This document shows positions 1 to 7,840 of a DNA stretch of 64,000 nucleotides, one piece after another. The position numbers were made by a program, and so were the translations under genes. The notes below the pieces were generated by a model, which saw only the letters and a list, made by a program, of their open reading frames with translations, had not been told where the DNA came from and ran no database searches. This DNA is from Claveliimonas bilis (GTDB lineage Bacteria; Bacillota; Clostridia; Lachnospirales; Lachnospiraceae), in NCBI RefSeq assembly GCF_020892095.1, contig NZ_AP024845.1, positions 372,001 to 436,000 of the forward strand. The letters are read 5' to 3'. How positions within the stretch are numbered: position 1 is the stretch's first letter; the number at the start of each line of letters is the position of its first letter.

Positions 1-17
1 ACTTTGATCTGTCCCAT
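1..17 (-). CDS. rfbC: Probable dTDP-4-dehydrorhamnose 3,5-epimerase, first codons only (runs off the window)
   Basis: An ATG at 17 on the minus strand is preceded by a strong GAGGAG site about 10 bases upstream, and the five visible codons read MGQIK. It follows rfbD by about 40 bases. Lachnospiraceae RfbC proteins commonly begin this way, and rfbC is the only member of the dTDP-rhamnose set missing from the window. The assignment rests on position, the ribosome binding site and a handful of residues, so it is inferred rather than shown. Confidence 0.5.
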
Positions 18-59
18 TTATGATCTTCTCCTCTTCTCTTTTTCACCGAAACCACTTTT

Positions 60-1001
60 TTAGAAGTCGATTTCCTTCAAATATCTGTTCAGCGCATCCT
101 GCCATGTAGGAAGCAGATGGAATCCATTGTCTGTCAGCTTGCTCTTATCCAGCCTGCTGTTAAACGGCCTTGCCGCTTTGGATACACCATATTCCTCTGT
201 TGTGACCGGAAGGACTTTCACCTTGTCCTCACTGTACTCTTCATGGCCCATTTCCACAGCCTGACGGAAGATTTCTTTGGTAAAATCATACCAGCTGATA
301 TAGCCGCCCTCGTTTGTAGCATGATAATAACCATATTTTTCCGTCTCGATCATGTCAACAAGAAGCTTTGCCAGGTCAAAGGTGTAGGTCGGCGTGCCGA
401 TCTGGTCATTGACTACCTTAATGGTATCATGATTCTTTCCCACATTTAACATGGTCTTGATGAAATTCTTTCCATTTTTCCCAAATACCCATGCAATTCG
501 TACAATGAAATATTTTGTCAGAAGCTCTGAAACAGCCAGCTCCCCTTCCAGTTTTGTCTGCCCATAAACATTGAGAGGCTTGTAATCTTTGCAGTCAGGA
601 TCCCAAGGCGTCTCTCCCTGTCCGTCAAACACATAATCCGTGCTTAAATAAACCATTTTGCAGTTCAGCTCTTTGCAGACTTTGGCAATATTTCTTGTGC
701 CGTCCACATTTACCGCCTGGACGATCGGCTTCTTTTCTTCCTCTTCTGCAAGATCTACTGCTGTCCACGCCGCGCAGTGCACGACCGCATCCGGAGCAGC
801 TTCCGAGATCACGCGCTTTACACAGTCTGCATCTGTAATATCCATCTGCACATAAGGCATAGAAGTCACGGCCGTACCGTCCTGAATCCCGCTGTACACT
901 TCCTGGATATCTGATCCGATTCCCTCATAACCGCGCCCCGCCAGCTCATTCATTACATCGTGGCCCAGCTGACCTGCTACACCTGTTACAAGAACCTTCA
1001 T
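60..1001 (-). CDS. rfbD: dTDP-4-dehydrorhamnose reductase
   Basis: This protein of 313 aa catalyses the last step of dTDP-L-rhamnose synthesis, the NAD(P)H-dependent reduction of dTDP-4-keto-L-rhamnose in the cytoplasm. It is an extended SDR: the nucleotide-binding GVAGQLG lies at residues 7-13, the STDYVFDG block at 120-127, and the catalytic YxxxK pair at Y146 and K150. Length is normal for RmlD/RfbD. Its ATG overlaps the rfbB stop codon in a TAATG arrangement, so the two are translationally coupled. It sits in an rfbA-rfbB-rfbD-(rfbC) run and presumably feeds the glycan cassette upstream. Confidence 0.95.
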   Translation of the reverse strand: MKVLVTGVAGQLGHDVMNELAGRGYEGIGSDIQEVYSGIQDGTAVTSMPYVQMDITDADCVKRVISEAAPDAVVHCAAWTAVDLAEEEEKKPIVQAVNVDGTRNIAKVCKELNCKMVYLSTDYVFDGQGETPWDPDCKDYKPLNVYGQTKLEGELAVSELLTKYFIVRIAWVFGKNGKNFIKTMLNVGKNHDTIKVVNDQIGTPTYTFDLAKLLVDMIETEKYGYYHATNEGGYISWYDFTKEIFRQAVEMGHEEYSEDKVKVLPVTTEEYGVSKAARPFNSRLDKSKLTDNGFHLLPTWQDALNRYLKEIDF

Positions 1002-2032
1002 TATTCCATCTCCTTCCGGTTTCCATACATTTTCTCATAGTAGTTCTGATACTCTCCGGAAATGATCGTCTCCCACCACTCCTTGTTGTCCAGATACCAC
1101 TGGATCGTCTTCTTAATTCCATCTGCAAACTTTGTCTCCGGCAGCCATCCAAGCTCATTGTGGATCTTGGTCGGATCAATAGCGTAACGCATATCGTGCC
1201 CTTTTCTGTCCTCCACATAAGTGATCAGGCTTTCCGGCTTACCAAGCTCTTTGCAGATGATCTTTACAATATCAATATTTTTCATTTCATTATGTCCGCC
1301 GATGTTGTAAACTTCTCCCACACGGCCTTTGTGAATGATCAGGTCAATCGCTTTGCAGTGATCTTCTACATAAAGCCAGTCGCGGACATTTTCCCCTTTT
1401 CCATAAACCGGAAGCGGCTTGTCATTCAGCGCATTGGCAATCATAAGCGGAATCAGTTTCTCCGGGAAATGATATGGCCCGTAGTTATTGGAACATCTGC
1501 TGATAGTAACCGGAAGTCCATATGTCCTGTGATAAGCCAGTACAAGAAGGTCAGCGCCTGCTTTGGAAGAGCTGTACGGGCTGCTTGTATGGATCGGTGT
1601 CTCCTCTGTAAAGAAAAGATCCGGGCGGTCCAGAGGCAGATCTCCGTAAACTTCATCTGTAGATACCTGATGATATCTCTGGATTCCATATTTTCTGCAG
1701 GCATCCATTAAAACTGCAGTTCCTTTAATATTTGTGTCAAGAAATACTTCCGGATTTTCAATGGATCGGTCTACATGGCTCTCTGCTGCAAAGTTTACCA
1801 CCATGTCCGGATGTTCCTCTTCAAAAAGTTTATAGACAGCTTCACGGTCTGTAATACTCTCCTTTACAAAACGGAAGTTAGGATTATCCATAACAGGCGC
1901 CAGTGTAGATAAGTTTCCTGCATAGGTCAGACAATCCAGACAAATGATCCGGTAGTCCGAGTATTTGTTTAACATGTGAAAAATAAAATTGCTTCCGATA
2001 AAGCCGGCTCCGCCGGTAACGATAATGTTCAT
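1001..2032 (-). CDS. rfbB: dTDP-glucose 4,6-dehydratase
   Basis: This 343-aa enzyme converts dTDP-glucose to dTDP-4-keto-6-deoxyglucose, the second step of dTDP-rhamnose synthesis. The Rossmann motif TGGAGFIGS lies at residues 6-14, the STDEVYG block carries the T125-D126-E127 catalytic set, and Y153/K157 form the SDR YxxxK pair. Length and motifs are those of a full RmlB. It is followed directly by rfbD with a one-base stop/start overlap, and rfbA lies 27 bases upstream, so the three should be co-transcribed. Confidence 0.96.
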   Translation of the reverse strand: MNIIVTGGAGFIGSNFIFHMLNKYSDYRIICLDCLTYAGNLSTLAPVMDNPNFRFVKESITDREAVYKLFEEEHPDMVVNFAAESHVDRSIENPEVFLDTNIKGTAVLMDACRKYGIQRYHQVSTDEVYGDLPLDRPDLFFTEETPIHTSSPYSSSKAGADLLVLAYHRTYGLPVTISRCSNNYGPYHFPEKLIPLMIANALNDKPLPVYGKGENVRDWLYVEDHCKAIDLIIHKGRVGEVYNIGGHNEMKNIDIVKIICKELGKPESLITYVEDRKGHDMRYAIDPTKIHNELGWLPETKFADGIKKTIQWYLDNKEWWETIISGEYQNYYEKMYGNRKEME

Positions 2033-2059
2033 AATACTTACTCCTATCTGCTTTCTTTT

Positions 2060-2956
2060 TTAGTATAATCCGTCCTGATATTTTCCATCCAGAACGTCTT
2101 TTAAATACTGCCCATACTGATTCTTTTTCAGCACTTCATAAACTTTAAGCACTTCTTCCTGGGAGATCCATCCATTCAAATAAGCGATCTCTTCCAGGCA
2201 GGCAATCTTTCTGTGCTGATGGGTTTCCATTGTTTTTACAAAATTAGTGGCATCTACAAGACTCTCATGTGTTCCTGTATCCAGCCAGGTAAAGCCCTGT
2301 CCAAGAAGTTCTACATTTAACTTCCCTTCTTCCAGATAGATCCGGTTCAGATCCGTGATCTCCAGCTCTCCTCGGGCGCTTGGCTTCAGATTTTTCGCAT
2401 ATTCTACAACTTTGTTGTCATAGAAATAAAGACCTGTGACACAATAGTTGCTCTTTGGGTGTTCCGGCTTTTCCTCAATAGAAACCGCTTTCCCCTCTTT
2501 ATTAAATTCCACAATACCGAAACGCTCCGGATCATCTACATAGTACCCGAATACAGTAGCTCCTTTTCCGGACTGGGCATTTTCCACAGCTGCACGAAGT
2601 CTCTTTTTCAGGCCATGTCCTGCAAAAATATTATCTCCGAGAACCATAGCAACTGTATCGTCTCCCACAAATTCTTCTCCGATAATAAAGGCCTGTGCCA
2701 GTCCGTCCGGACTTGGCTGTACCGCATAGGAAAGCTCCACGCCAAACTGATGGCCGTCACCTAAAAGCTCCTGGAACCTGGGGGTATCCTGCGGTGTGGA
2801 AATAATGAGAATATCACGGATTCCCGCATTCATAAGTACCGACATTGGATAATAGATCATCGGTTTGTCATAAATCGGCAACAGCTGTTTGGATGTTACC
2901 ATTGTCAATGGATAAAGCCGTGTGCCCGAACCGCCTGCTAAAATAATACCTTTCAT
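2060..2956 (-). CDS. rfbA: Glucose-1-phosphate thymidylyltransferase
   Basis: This 298-aa protein activates glucose-1-phosphate with dTTP to give dTDP-glucose, the entry step of the rhamnose pathway. The nucleotidyltransferase signature [11 protein letters not shown] lies at residues 8-18, with the conserved lysine a few residues on and a VLGDNIF metal-binding block near residue 110. A good ribosome binding site (AGGAGG) precedes the ATG. It is the first gene of the rfbABD run, and a MerR-style promoter lies immediately upstream (3020-3050), so the supply of dTDP-rhamnose is probably regulated separately from the glycan cassette. Confidence 0.96.
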   Translation of the reverse strand: MKGIILAGGSGTRLYPLTMVTSKQLLPIYDKPMIYYPMSVLMNAGIRDILIISTPQDTPRFQELLGDGHQFGVELSYAVQPSPDGLAQAFIIGEEFVGDDTVAMVLGDNIFAGHGLKKRLRAAVENAQSGKGATVFGYYVDDPERFGIVEFNKEGKAVSIEEKPEHPKSNYCVTGLYFYDNKVVEYAKNLKPSARGELEITDLNRIYLEEGKLNVELLGQGFTWLDTGTHESLVDATNFVKTMETHQHRKIACLEEIAYLNGWISQEEVLKVYEVLKKNQYGQYLKDVLDGKYQDGLY

Positions 2957-3019
2957 TTTTATCCTCCTGAAATGTAATTTTGATTGCTGTCTTTTCTTTC
3001 AGTATTTCCATCTACATGC

Positions 3020-3050
3020 ATTATAAAAGGTGACCTTAGGTCACCTTCAA
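3020..3050 (-). promoter_or_regulatory. Candidate MerR-type promoter of rfbABD with a central palindrome
   Basis: On the minus strand a -35 box TTGAAG (3045-3050) and a perfect -10 box TATAAT (3020-3025) are separated by 19 bp instead of the usual 17. The spacer is filled by a palindrome, GGTGACCTAAGGTCACC with flanking pairs, spanning 3027-3047. A 19-bp spacer with dyad symmetry between the boxes is the hallmark of MerR-activated promoters, and a MerR-family gene lies about 1.4 kb upstream. The same hairpin could instead end transcription of the preceding glycosyltransferase gene, but only four T residues follow it. Confidence 0.6.
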
Positions 3051-3086
3051 GCTTTTTTTGAAAATATTAAGAATTTGTTACAATTT

Positions 3087-4307
3087 TTACCTTTTACATA
3101 TCCGTCGTGCAATGCTTCCCATTTTCCTCAATGGCTCTGTTATTTTCCAACTAGTAGAATTAGCATACTCCGAGATTAAATTTTGGCAATTTACAACCTC
3201 CTGCTGAAGCTGATGCTTTTCCAACTCAATCTGCCTTTTTTCCTCTTCAAGTCGATACCTATACTGTTCCATTTCCCCATATCTGCTCTTTAAAATAAGA
3301 TCTACAAATAAATGTTCTTCCGTCAGACTATATAGATCTTTTACAGTAAAATGAAACTTTTCCTTTAAAAGCGCTCTCATATTTTCTTCTTCCAACAGCT
3401 CTGCCAGCCTTTCAATGCCTGCTGGCGCTAGACCTCCCCAACCCATGAGGGGACTACACATCAGAAAAGCTTTTTCGCACTCCAATTCTTCTTTTGTATG
3501 AGACTCCTGGTATCTAAAATCTTGCTGAAAACCTTTCAAAAAAATTTTATCTGGCATTCCCTCAAAAAAATGAGCGTGTATGTCCATAGATTCATTGAAT
3601 ACTCTTGTATCGTTTTTCTCCGATGAAGCACTTGCATTTTTTTTGGTCTGTTGCTTATCTATAAAACGTCTAACAGCAATAAGTCGTTCTTGAATTACAT
3701 AAATTTTGTATTGTTTCGCAATCCGTACCCAATAATCAAAATCATGAAGCTGTCTATAGGCAAGAGTAAACTTTCCTATATTTTCTAATACTTCTCTTTT
3801 CATTAGTACAGCCGGATGAGCCAGGCAATTCCCCTCAAAGTAAAATTTTCTTAACCATTGTTCTTGCTCCAATGTTTCCGATTCATAAAGCTTTAAGAGG
3901 CTTTTCTCTAATTCATTAATGTTATTTCCATATTCATCAATCAAGTCACACCATGTAAAACACACGCTGCATTCTGGATGTTCTTCCATAAACAAAAGCT
4001 GCTTTTCCAATTTGTCTGGATACCAAAGATCATCACTGTCAATCCTAGCAAGATAGTCTCCTTTCACTTTGGCAAATCCATAATTGGTAGCAACACAAAT
4101 ATGCTCATTTTCTTCTCTTTTGTATAATTCTATTCTTTCGTCTTGAAAGCTTTCTATAATCGCACAAGACCTGTCTGTTGAACCATCATCTACAATAATA
4201 AACTGAAAATTAGAATAAGTCTGATTCAATACACTCTGTATTGTTTCAGCAAGCGTATCCTCGTGATTATAATTTACCATTAATACACTAACTAATTTCT
4301 CTCCCAT
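3087..4307 (-). CDS. Family 2 glycosyltransferase with C-terminal coiled coil
   Basis: This 406-aa cytoplasmic GT-A fold enzyme transfers a sugar from a nucleotide donor to a lipid-linked glycan. It opens with a VSVLMVNYNHED start and an IIVDDGSTD nucleotide-binding motif within the first 45 residues, followed by a RIDSDD (DxD-type) metal site near residue 90. The last 70 residues are a glutamate- and glutamine-rich predicted coiled coil ending in a SWKITEPLRKMG stretch often seen at the tails of glycan-cluster transferases. It has its own likely promoter (4365-4393) and lies between the MerR-methyltransferase gene and rfbA. Donor and linkage cannot be read from the sequence. Confidence 0.85.
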   Translation of the reverse strand: MGEKLVSVLMVNYNHEDTLAETIQSVLNQTYSNFQFIIVDDGSTDRSCAIIESFQDERIELYKREENEHICVATNYGFAKVKGDYLARIDSDDLWYPDKLEKQLLFMEEHPECSVCFTWCDLIDEYGNNINELEKSLLKLYESETLEQEQWLRKFYFEGNCLAHPAVLMKREVLENIGKFTLAYRQLHDFDYWVRIAKQYKIYVIQERLIAVRRFIDKQQTKKNASASSEKNDTRVFNESMDIHAHFFEGMPDKIFLKGFQQDFRYQESHTKEELECEKAFLMCSPLMGWGGLAPAGIERLAELLEEENMRALLKEKFHFTVKDLYSLTEEHLFVDLILKSRYGEMEQYRYRLEEEKRQIELEKHQLQQEVVNCQNLISEYANSTSWKITEPLRKMGSIARRICKR

Positions 4308-4364
4308 ACAGCAATCTCCCGTACATCGTTTATATTTTACTTTCCCATACTTCCCTTACTCCAA

Positions 4365-4393
4365 GTATAAGGGCCCAAAAGGACAATTTTCAA
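4365..4393 (-). promoter_or_regulatory. Predicted sigma-A promoter of the 3087-4307 glycosyltransferase
   Basis: The -35 TTGAAA (4388-4393) and -10 TTATAC (4365-4370) are 17 bp apart on the minus strand, about 60 bases upstream of the start codon. This is the gap between the MerR-methyltransferase gene and the GT2 gene. Confidence 0.5.
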
Positions 4394-4426
4394 GTCTTTT
4401 TTAACATATTGAAAACTTATTGCACC

Positions 4427-5608
4427 TTATTTCCTGCACAAGAAAATCCCTGCTTCCTTCGTTATATAAAAACCACTCTCTATCTTTTCTTTCACAAAAG
4501 AACGAAACTCCGTATACCGCTCTCCAATATACTGTGCCTGGTTTCCATGACAGGAGAGAATATAGGAAATCAAAGCTTCTGCCTCCGTTACCAAAAGATT
4601 ATCTTCATATAATCGCCACTCTACCTCTTGAAAACACTTTTCTAAGATTTCGCGGCCATTTTCCATACCAAATCTTTCATAAAGCCTGTCTGCCGACAAA
4701 ACAATCCGATTATCAAATTCCTGTACAAGAAGGCTCACTTCTTTCATATGCTGATTTCCATATGTGCTACAGACGAAAACTCCCCCTTGCTTCAGAACTC
4801 TCTTTACTTCCCTGCATACCTTTGGAATGTCCTGGCAGTAAAAAAGCACGTGATTTGCTATCACAACATCAAAAGTTTCGGATTCATAGGGAATCTTATG
4901 GCAGTCAAATGCGTGAAAAGAGAATCTTTGGCCTTCTCCGCCCAATTCTCTTCTCGTATCACGAAGCATTCCCTCTGACACATCAGAAAGAGTAATTTCT
5001 ATTTCATATGGGATATTCTGCATATTACTTTTCCAAAGCGCGCCATCCCCACAGCCAATTTCCAACACCTTCATTTCAGGTTCCAAACCAAGCTGCTGAA
5101 AAATCCAAGGAAACCATCCCTGTTTATTTTGAGAATACAGACTATGCAGGTTAATTCTGGCTGAAATATTTGAGGCATTCTGATACTGCTTCTTCAGGCT
5201 TTCTTCCATGCCTGTTAAGTGGATCAGATTCAGCATCCTGTTCCAGTCTACAGTGTGTGTCGCACGAACCTCTTCTGCTGTATCTTGAATCGCTCTCTCC
5301 ATGAGCTGCATCTTCTCAATACGATCCTGAACCAACTTCAGCTGAATATTTAAAGAGTTCAACAGAAAATGATAATCTGCATCTGCAAATGTCATTTCCC
5401 GGATATCGTCCAAAGAAAAGCCTAAATATTTCAGCAGAAGAATCTGCTGAAGCCGTGCAAAATCTTCGTCTGTATAGAAACGAGCCCCCGCTTCTGTCAC
5501 AAGCGAGGGCTTTAAGATATTCTGTTTATCATAATAACGGATTGTCCTTAGAGTAACGCCTGCCATGCGGGCAAACTCTCCGGAAGAATAATAACCTGGT
5601 TTTTTCAT
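4427..5608 (-). CDS. MerR-family transcriptional regulator fused to a SAM-dependent methyltransferase
   Basis: This 393-aa protein has two parts. Residues 1-75 are a MerR winged-helix domain (AGVTLRTIRYYDKQ at 16-29, then a GARFYTDEDF wing), followed by a helical linker up to about 115. Residues about 165-330 are a class I methyltransferase with SAM motif I VLEIGCGDGA at 181-190. In MerR proteins the C-terminal half is usually the effector sensor, so the enzyme domain may sense SAM or a substrate, or the protein may both regulate and methylate. It starts at an ATG behind GAGGTAACG. It follows the 199-aa membrane protein by 20 bases and could control the MerR-like promoter at 3020-3050. Target and substrate are unknown. 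Confidence 0.85.
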   Translation of the reverse strand: MKKPGYYSSGEFARMAGVTLRTIRYYDKQNILKPSLVTEAGARFYTDEDFARLQQILLLKYLGFSLDDIREMTFADADYHFLLNSLNIQLKLVQDRIEKMQLMERAIQDTAEEVRATHTVDWNRMLNLIHLTGMEESLKKQYQNASNISARINLHSLYSQNKQGWFPWIFQQLGLEPEMKVLEIGCGDGALWKSNMQNIPYEIEITLSDVSEGMLRDTRRELGGEGQRFSFHAFDCHKIPYESETFDVVIANHVLFYCQDIPKVCREVKRVLKQGGVFVCSTYGNQHMKEVSLLVQEFDNRIVLSADRLYERFGMENGREILEKCFQEVEWRLYEDNLLVTEAEALISYILSCHGNQAQYIGERYTEFRSFVKEKIESGFYITKEAGIFLCRK

Positions 5609-5628
5609 CGTTACCTCATATCACACAA

Positions 5629-6228
5629 TTACTTAAACAGCTTGGACAACCATCTCATAAAAAGTATAACATAGATCAGAAAGCAAACAGTCACCACAAA
5701 TGTTTCCAGATCAAATCGATGGGTAAATGTCCTTAAAACCAAAGTACCATCTACTGCGGTGTCACCGATCATACATTCTGTATTCTGCTGCTTTCCACCT
5801 GTATAATAGAGGGTAATACTGCTATTTTCATCGCACTCTTTCACCAAAATCTGAAGCTCATATATTTGATTTTCGCACCCAGTTAATTGATCAAAATCAA
5901 TTTGAAAAAACCGGCCGCTTGTCAATTCACCAAGAGAAGTTTCCCCTTCCAAGACAGTCTCTCCTCCGCTTTCAAGCAAATTGTATTCCAAAATGGTGCC
6001 CTCCAAGTTGCCTACAGCAGCCATTTTTATCATAACCCCATCCAATGTATCTTCCGGGGCAAGAAAAGACTGACTTATTCTGTCACCTTCTCTCAAATCC
6101 ACAGAAAAATACTCACTGTTATCAATCTCTGTATCATATATCGGAGTTTTTTTATCTACTACAGAATAAAGGCCTGCAAGCAATACAAGAATAATCAATG
6201 CAATCAGCCATTTTATTTTACTTTTCAT
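5629..6228 (-). CDS. Membrane-anchored extracytoplasmic protein of unknown function
   Basis: I do not recognise this 199-aa protein. It shows an N-terminal membrane segment (about residues 7-24), a polar domain rich in E, D, T and G of about 140 residues that looks beta-rich, and a second membrane segment near 175-193 ending in a short basic tail. The middle domain should therefore sit outside the membrane. It lies 16 bases after the ABC ATPase gene and 20 before the MerR-methyltransferase gene, so it may assist the exporter or present a sensory domain. It has no cysteine pair and no enzyme motif that I can see. Confidence 0.7.
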   Translation of the reverse strand: MKSKIKWLIALIILVLLAGLYSVVDKKTPIYDTEIDNSEYFSVDLREGDRISQSFLAPEDTLDGVMIKMAAVGNLEGTILEYNLLESGGETVLEGETSLGELTSGRFFQIDFDQLTGCENQIYELQILVKECDENSSITLYYTGGKQQNTECMIGDTAVDGTLVLRTFTHRFDLETFVVTVCFLIYVILFMRWLSKLFK

Positions 6229-6244
6229 ATTTTATCTCTGCTCC

Positions 6245-6982
6245 TTAATAAGCCCCTTTATAAATCTCCGCAATCTCCTTTGCTTCTCCAAACATCTTCA
6301 AATGTCCTTTTTCCAACCAGGCAATCTTATTGCATAAGCTTTCTACCTGATCAATGCTATGAGAAACAAATAAAAGAGTCGTCCCAGCGTCTAACATTCT
6401 CTGTATTCGTTTTTGGCACTTTTCCTGAAAACGGAAATCACCAACAGAAAGCACCTCATCACAGATTAAAATGTCCGGAATACCAATCGTAGCAATAGAA
6501 AAAGCAAGCCTTGCTATCATACCAGAAGAAAAGTTTTTCACTGCCACGTTCATGAAGTCGTGGAGTTCTGAAAACTCTACTATTTCCTGATAATGCTCTT
6601 TCATTTCTGCTCTGGATTTTCCCATGAGCGCTCCATTTAAATAGACATTTTCTTCCGCTGTCAGATCGTAATCAAAACCTGCTCCCAATTCAATTAACGG
6701 CGCAACATCTCCATATACAGCAACGCTTCCTTTTGTAGGCTTTAATACTCCTGCAATGATTTTCAGCATTGTACTTTTTCCGCTTCCGTTCAAACCGATC
6801 AGTCCCAATGCATCTCCCCGCTGTATACTGAAGGATACATCCTGCAGTGCCCAGAAAGCTTCAAAAGACAATTGATTTTTTAATGTCTTAACAAAATATT
6901 CCTTCAGGCTGTCTACCTTTTCCGAAGCAAGCCGGAACTGCATGGAAACGTTATTTACACATATTATATCCTGTCTTTCCAT
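6245..6982 (-). CDS. Polysaccharide/teichoic acid ABC exporter, ATP-binding subunit (TagH/Wzt-like)
   Basis: This 245-aa ATPase powers export of a lipid-linked glycan across the cytoplasmic membrane with the permease encoded just upstream. It has Walker A GLNGSGKST at 63-71, a SSGM signature near 152-155 in place of LSGGQ as is typical of this subfamily, Walker B ending in D175-E176, and the switch histidine in VSHS near 205. The N-terminal extension before the core is normal for Wzt/TagH. There is no C-terminal carbohydrate-binding domain, so chain-end recognition like that of E. coli O9a Wzt is not expected. The start has a GAGGTG site. Confidence 0.9.
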   Translation of the reverse strand: MERQDIICVNNVSMQFRLASEKVDSLKEYFVKTLKNQLSFEAFWALQDVSFSIQRGDALGLIGLNGSGKSTMLKIIAGVLKPTKGSVAVYGDVAPLIELGAGFDYDLTAEENVYLNGALMGKSRAEMKEHYQEIVEFSELHDFMNVAVKNFSSGMIARLAFSIATIGIPDILICDEVLSVGDFRFQEKCQKRIQRMLDAGTTLLFVSHSIDQVESLCNKIAWLEKGHLKMFGEAKEIAEIYKGAY

Positions 6983-6991
6983 AATTCACCT

Positions 6992-7768
6992 CTAAATATT
7001 CAGAATAAAGGTATCCTGACTTTTGTAAAACACATATAGCCCACACGCCAATGCAATTGCAGTTTCTACAATCGCTATTACAATAGATGTAATATTCGGA
7101 ACAGTATTATTCATCATAACATCTCTGAACATGATCAATATATTTGTAATCGGATTTATCAATACAATCTTTTCCAGCCATTCAGGAAGAATAGACATTG
7201 GATAAATAACCGGCGTCAAATACATCAATGCTGTCACAAAAACAGAATATAAGTGTACAATGTCTCTGAATTTCACTGCTATTGCTGACAAAATCAAGCC
7301 TATCCCTAAAGAGAAAAATATAATAAAAATTAACGGAATCGGCACAAGAAGCACTGTATAATGCAAATCAACCCTCATAGCGAGCATAACAAAAATTAAA
7401 GCTGTAAAGGATGCCAGCAAATTAATAGAACTTGAAAAAATTCTCGAAATAACAAACATATATTTCGGAACATATATTTTTTTAATCAAGGGTCCATTGG
7501 CAATAATTGCACTCATGGCATTCGTTGTCGACTCTGAAAAGAAATTAAAAATCAACTGTCCACTCAACAAATATACAGGAAAATATTCGATATCAAATTT
7601 AAATAAATTTGAAAACACTACCGAAAGTACAATCATCATAAACAATGGATTAAGAATCGTCCAGAGTACACCCAGTATGGATTTCCTGTATTTTGTTTTA
7701 ATGTCCCTTGCGATCAGCTCACTTAAAAGTGGCCGGAACTTCTGAAAATTTTGTATATAAGTTGACAC
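6992..7768 (-). CDS. Polysaccharide/teichoic acid ABC exporter, permease subunit (TagG/Wzm-like)
   Basis: This 258-aa integral membrane protein of the ABC-2 type has about six hydrophobic segments and the N-terminal amphipathic stretch followed by KTKYRKSILGVLWTILNP that is typical of TagG/Wzm/RfbD-type permeases. It partners the ATPase encoded 9 bases downstream. The start is GTG, chosen because GGAGG lies 7 bases upstream and the reading begins MSTYIQNFQKF. Because a Wzx flippase is also present in the cassette, two different glycans, or two steps of one glycan, may be exported. Confidence 0.9.
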   Translation of the reverse strand: MSTYIQNFQKFRPLLSELIARDIKTKYRKSILGVLWTILNPLFMMIVLSVVFSNLFKFDIEYFPVYLLSGQLIFNFFSESTTNAMSAIIANGPLIKKIYVPKYMFVISRIFSSSINLLASFTALIFVMLAMRVDLHYTVLLVPIPLIFIIFFSLGIGLILSAIAVKFRDIVHLYSVFVTALMYLTPVIYPMSILPEWLEKIVLINPITNILIMFRDVMMNNTVPNITSIVIAIVETAIALACGLYVFYKSQDTFILNI

Positions 7769-7840
7769 TATTAGTCCTCCGTTTAAATGGTATCAAAAGG
7801 ATTTAAGACAGTTTCTAAGTATACCATTAAATCTTTTTTT

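Noticed and set aside
3027-3047. The palindrome before rfbA read purely as a terminator
   Set aside because: Only four T follow and they merge into a perfect -10 box. The 19-bp spacing to a -35 box makes an operator the better reading, though both could hold.
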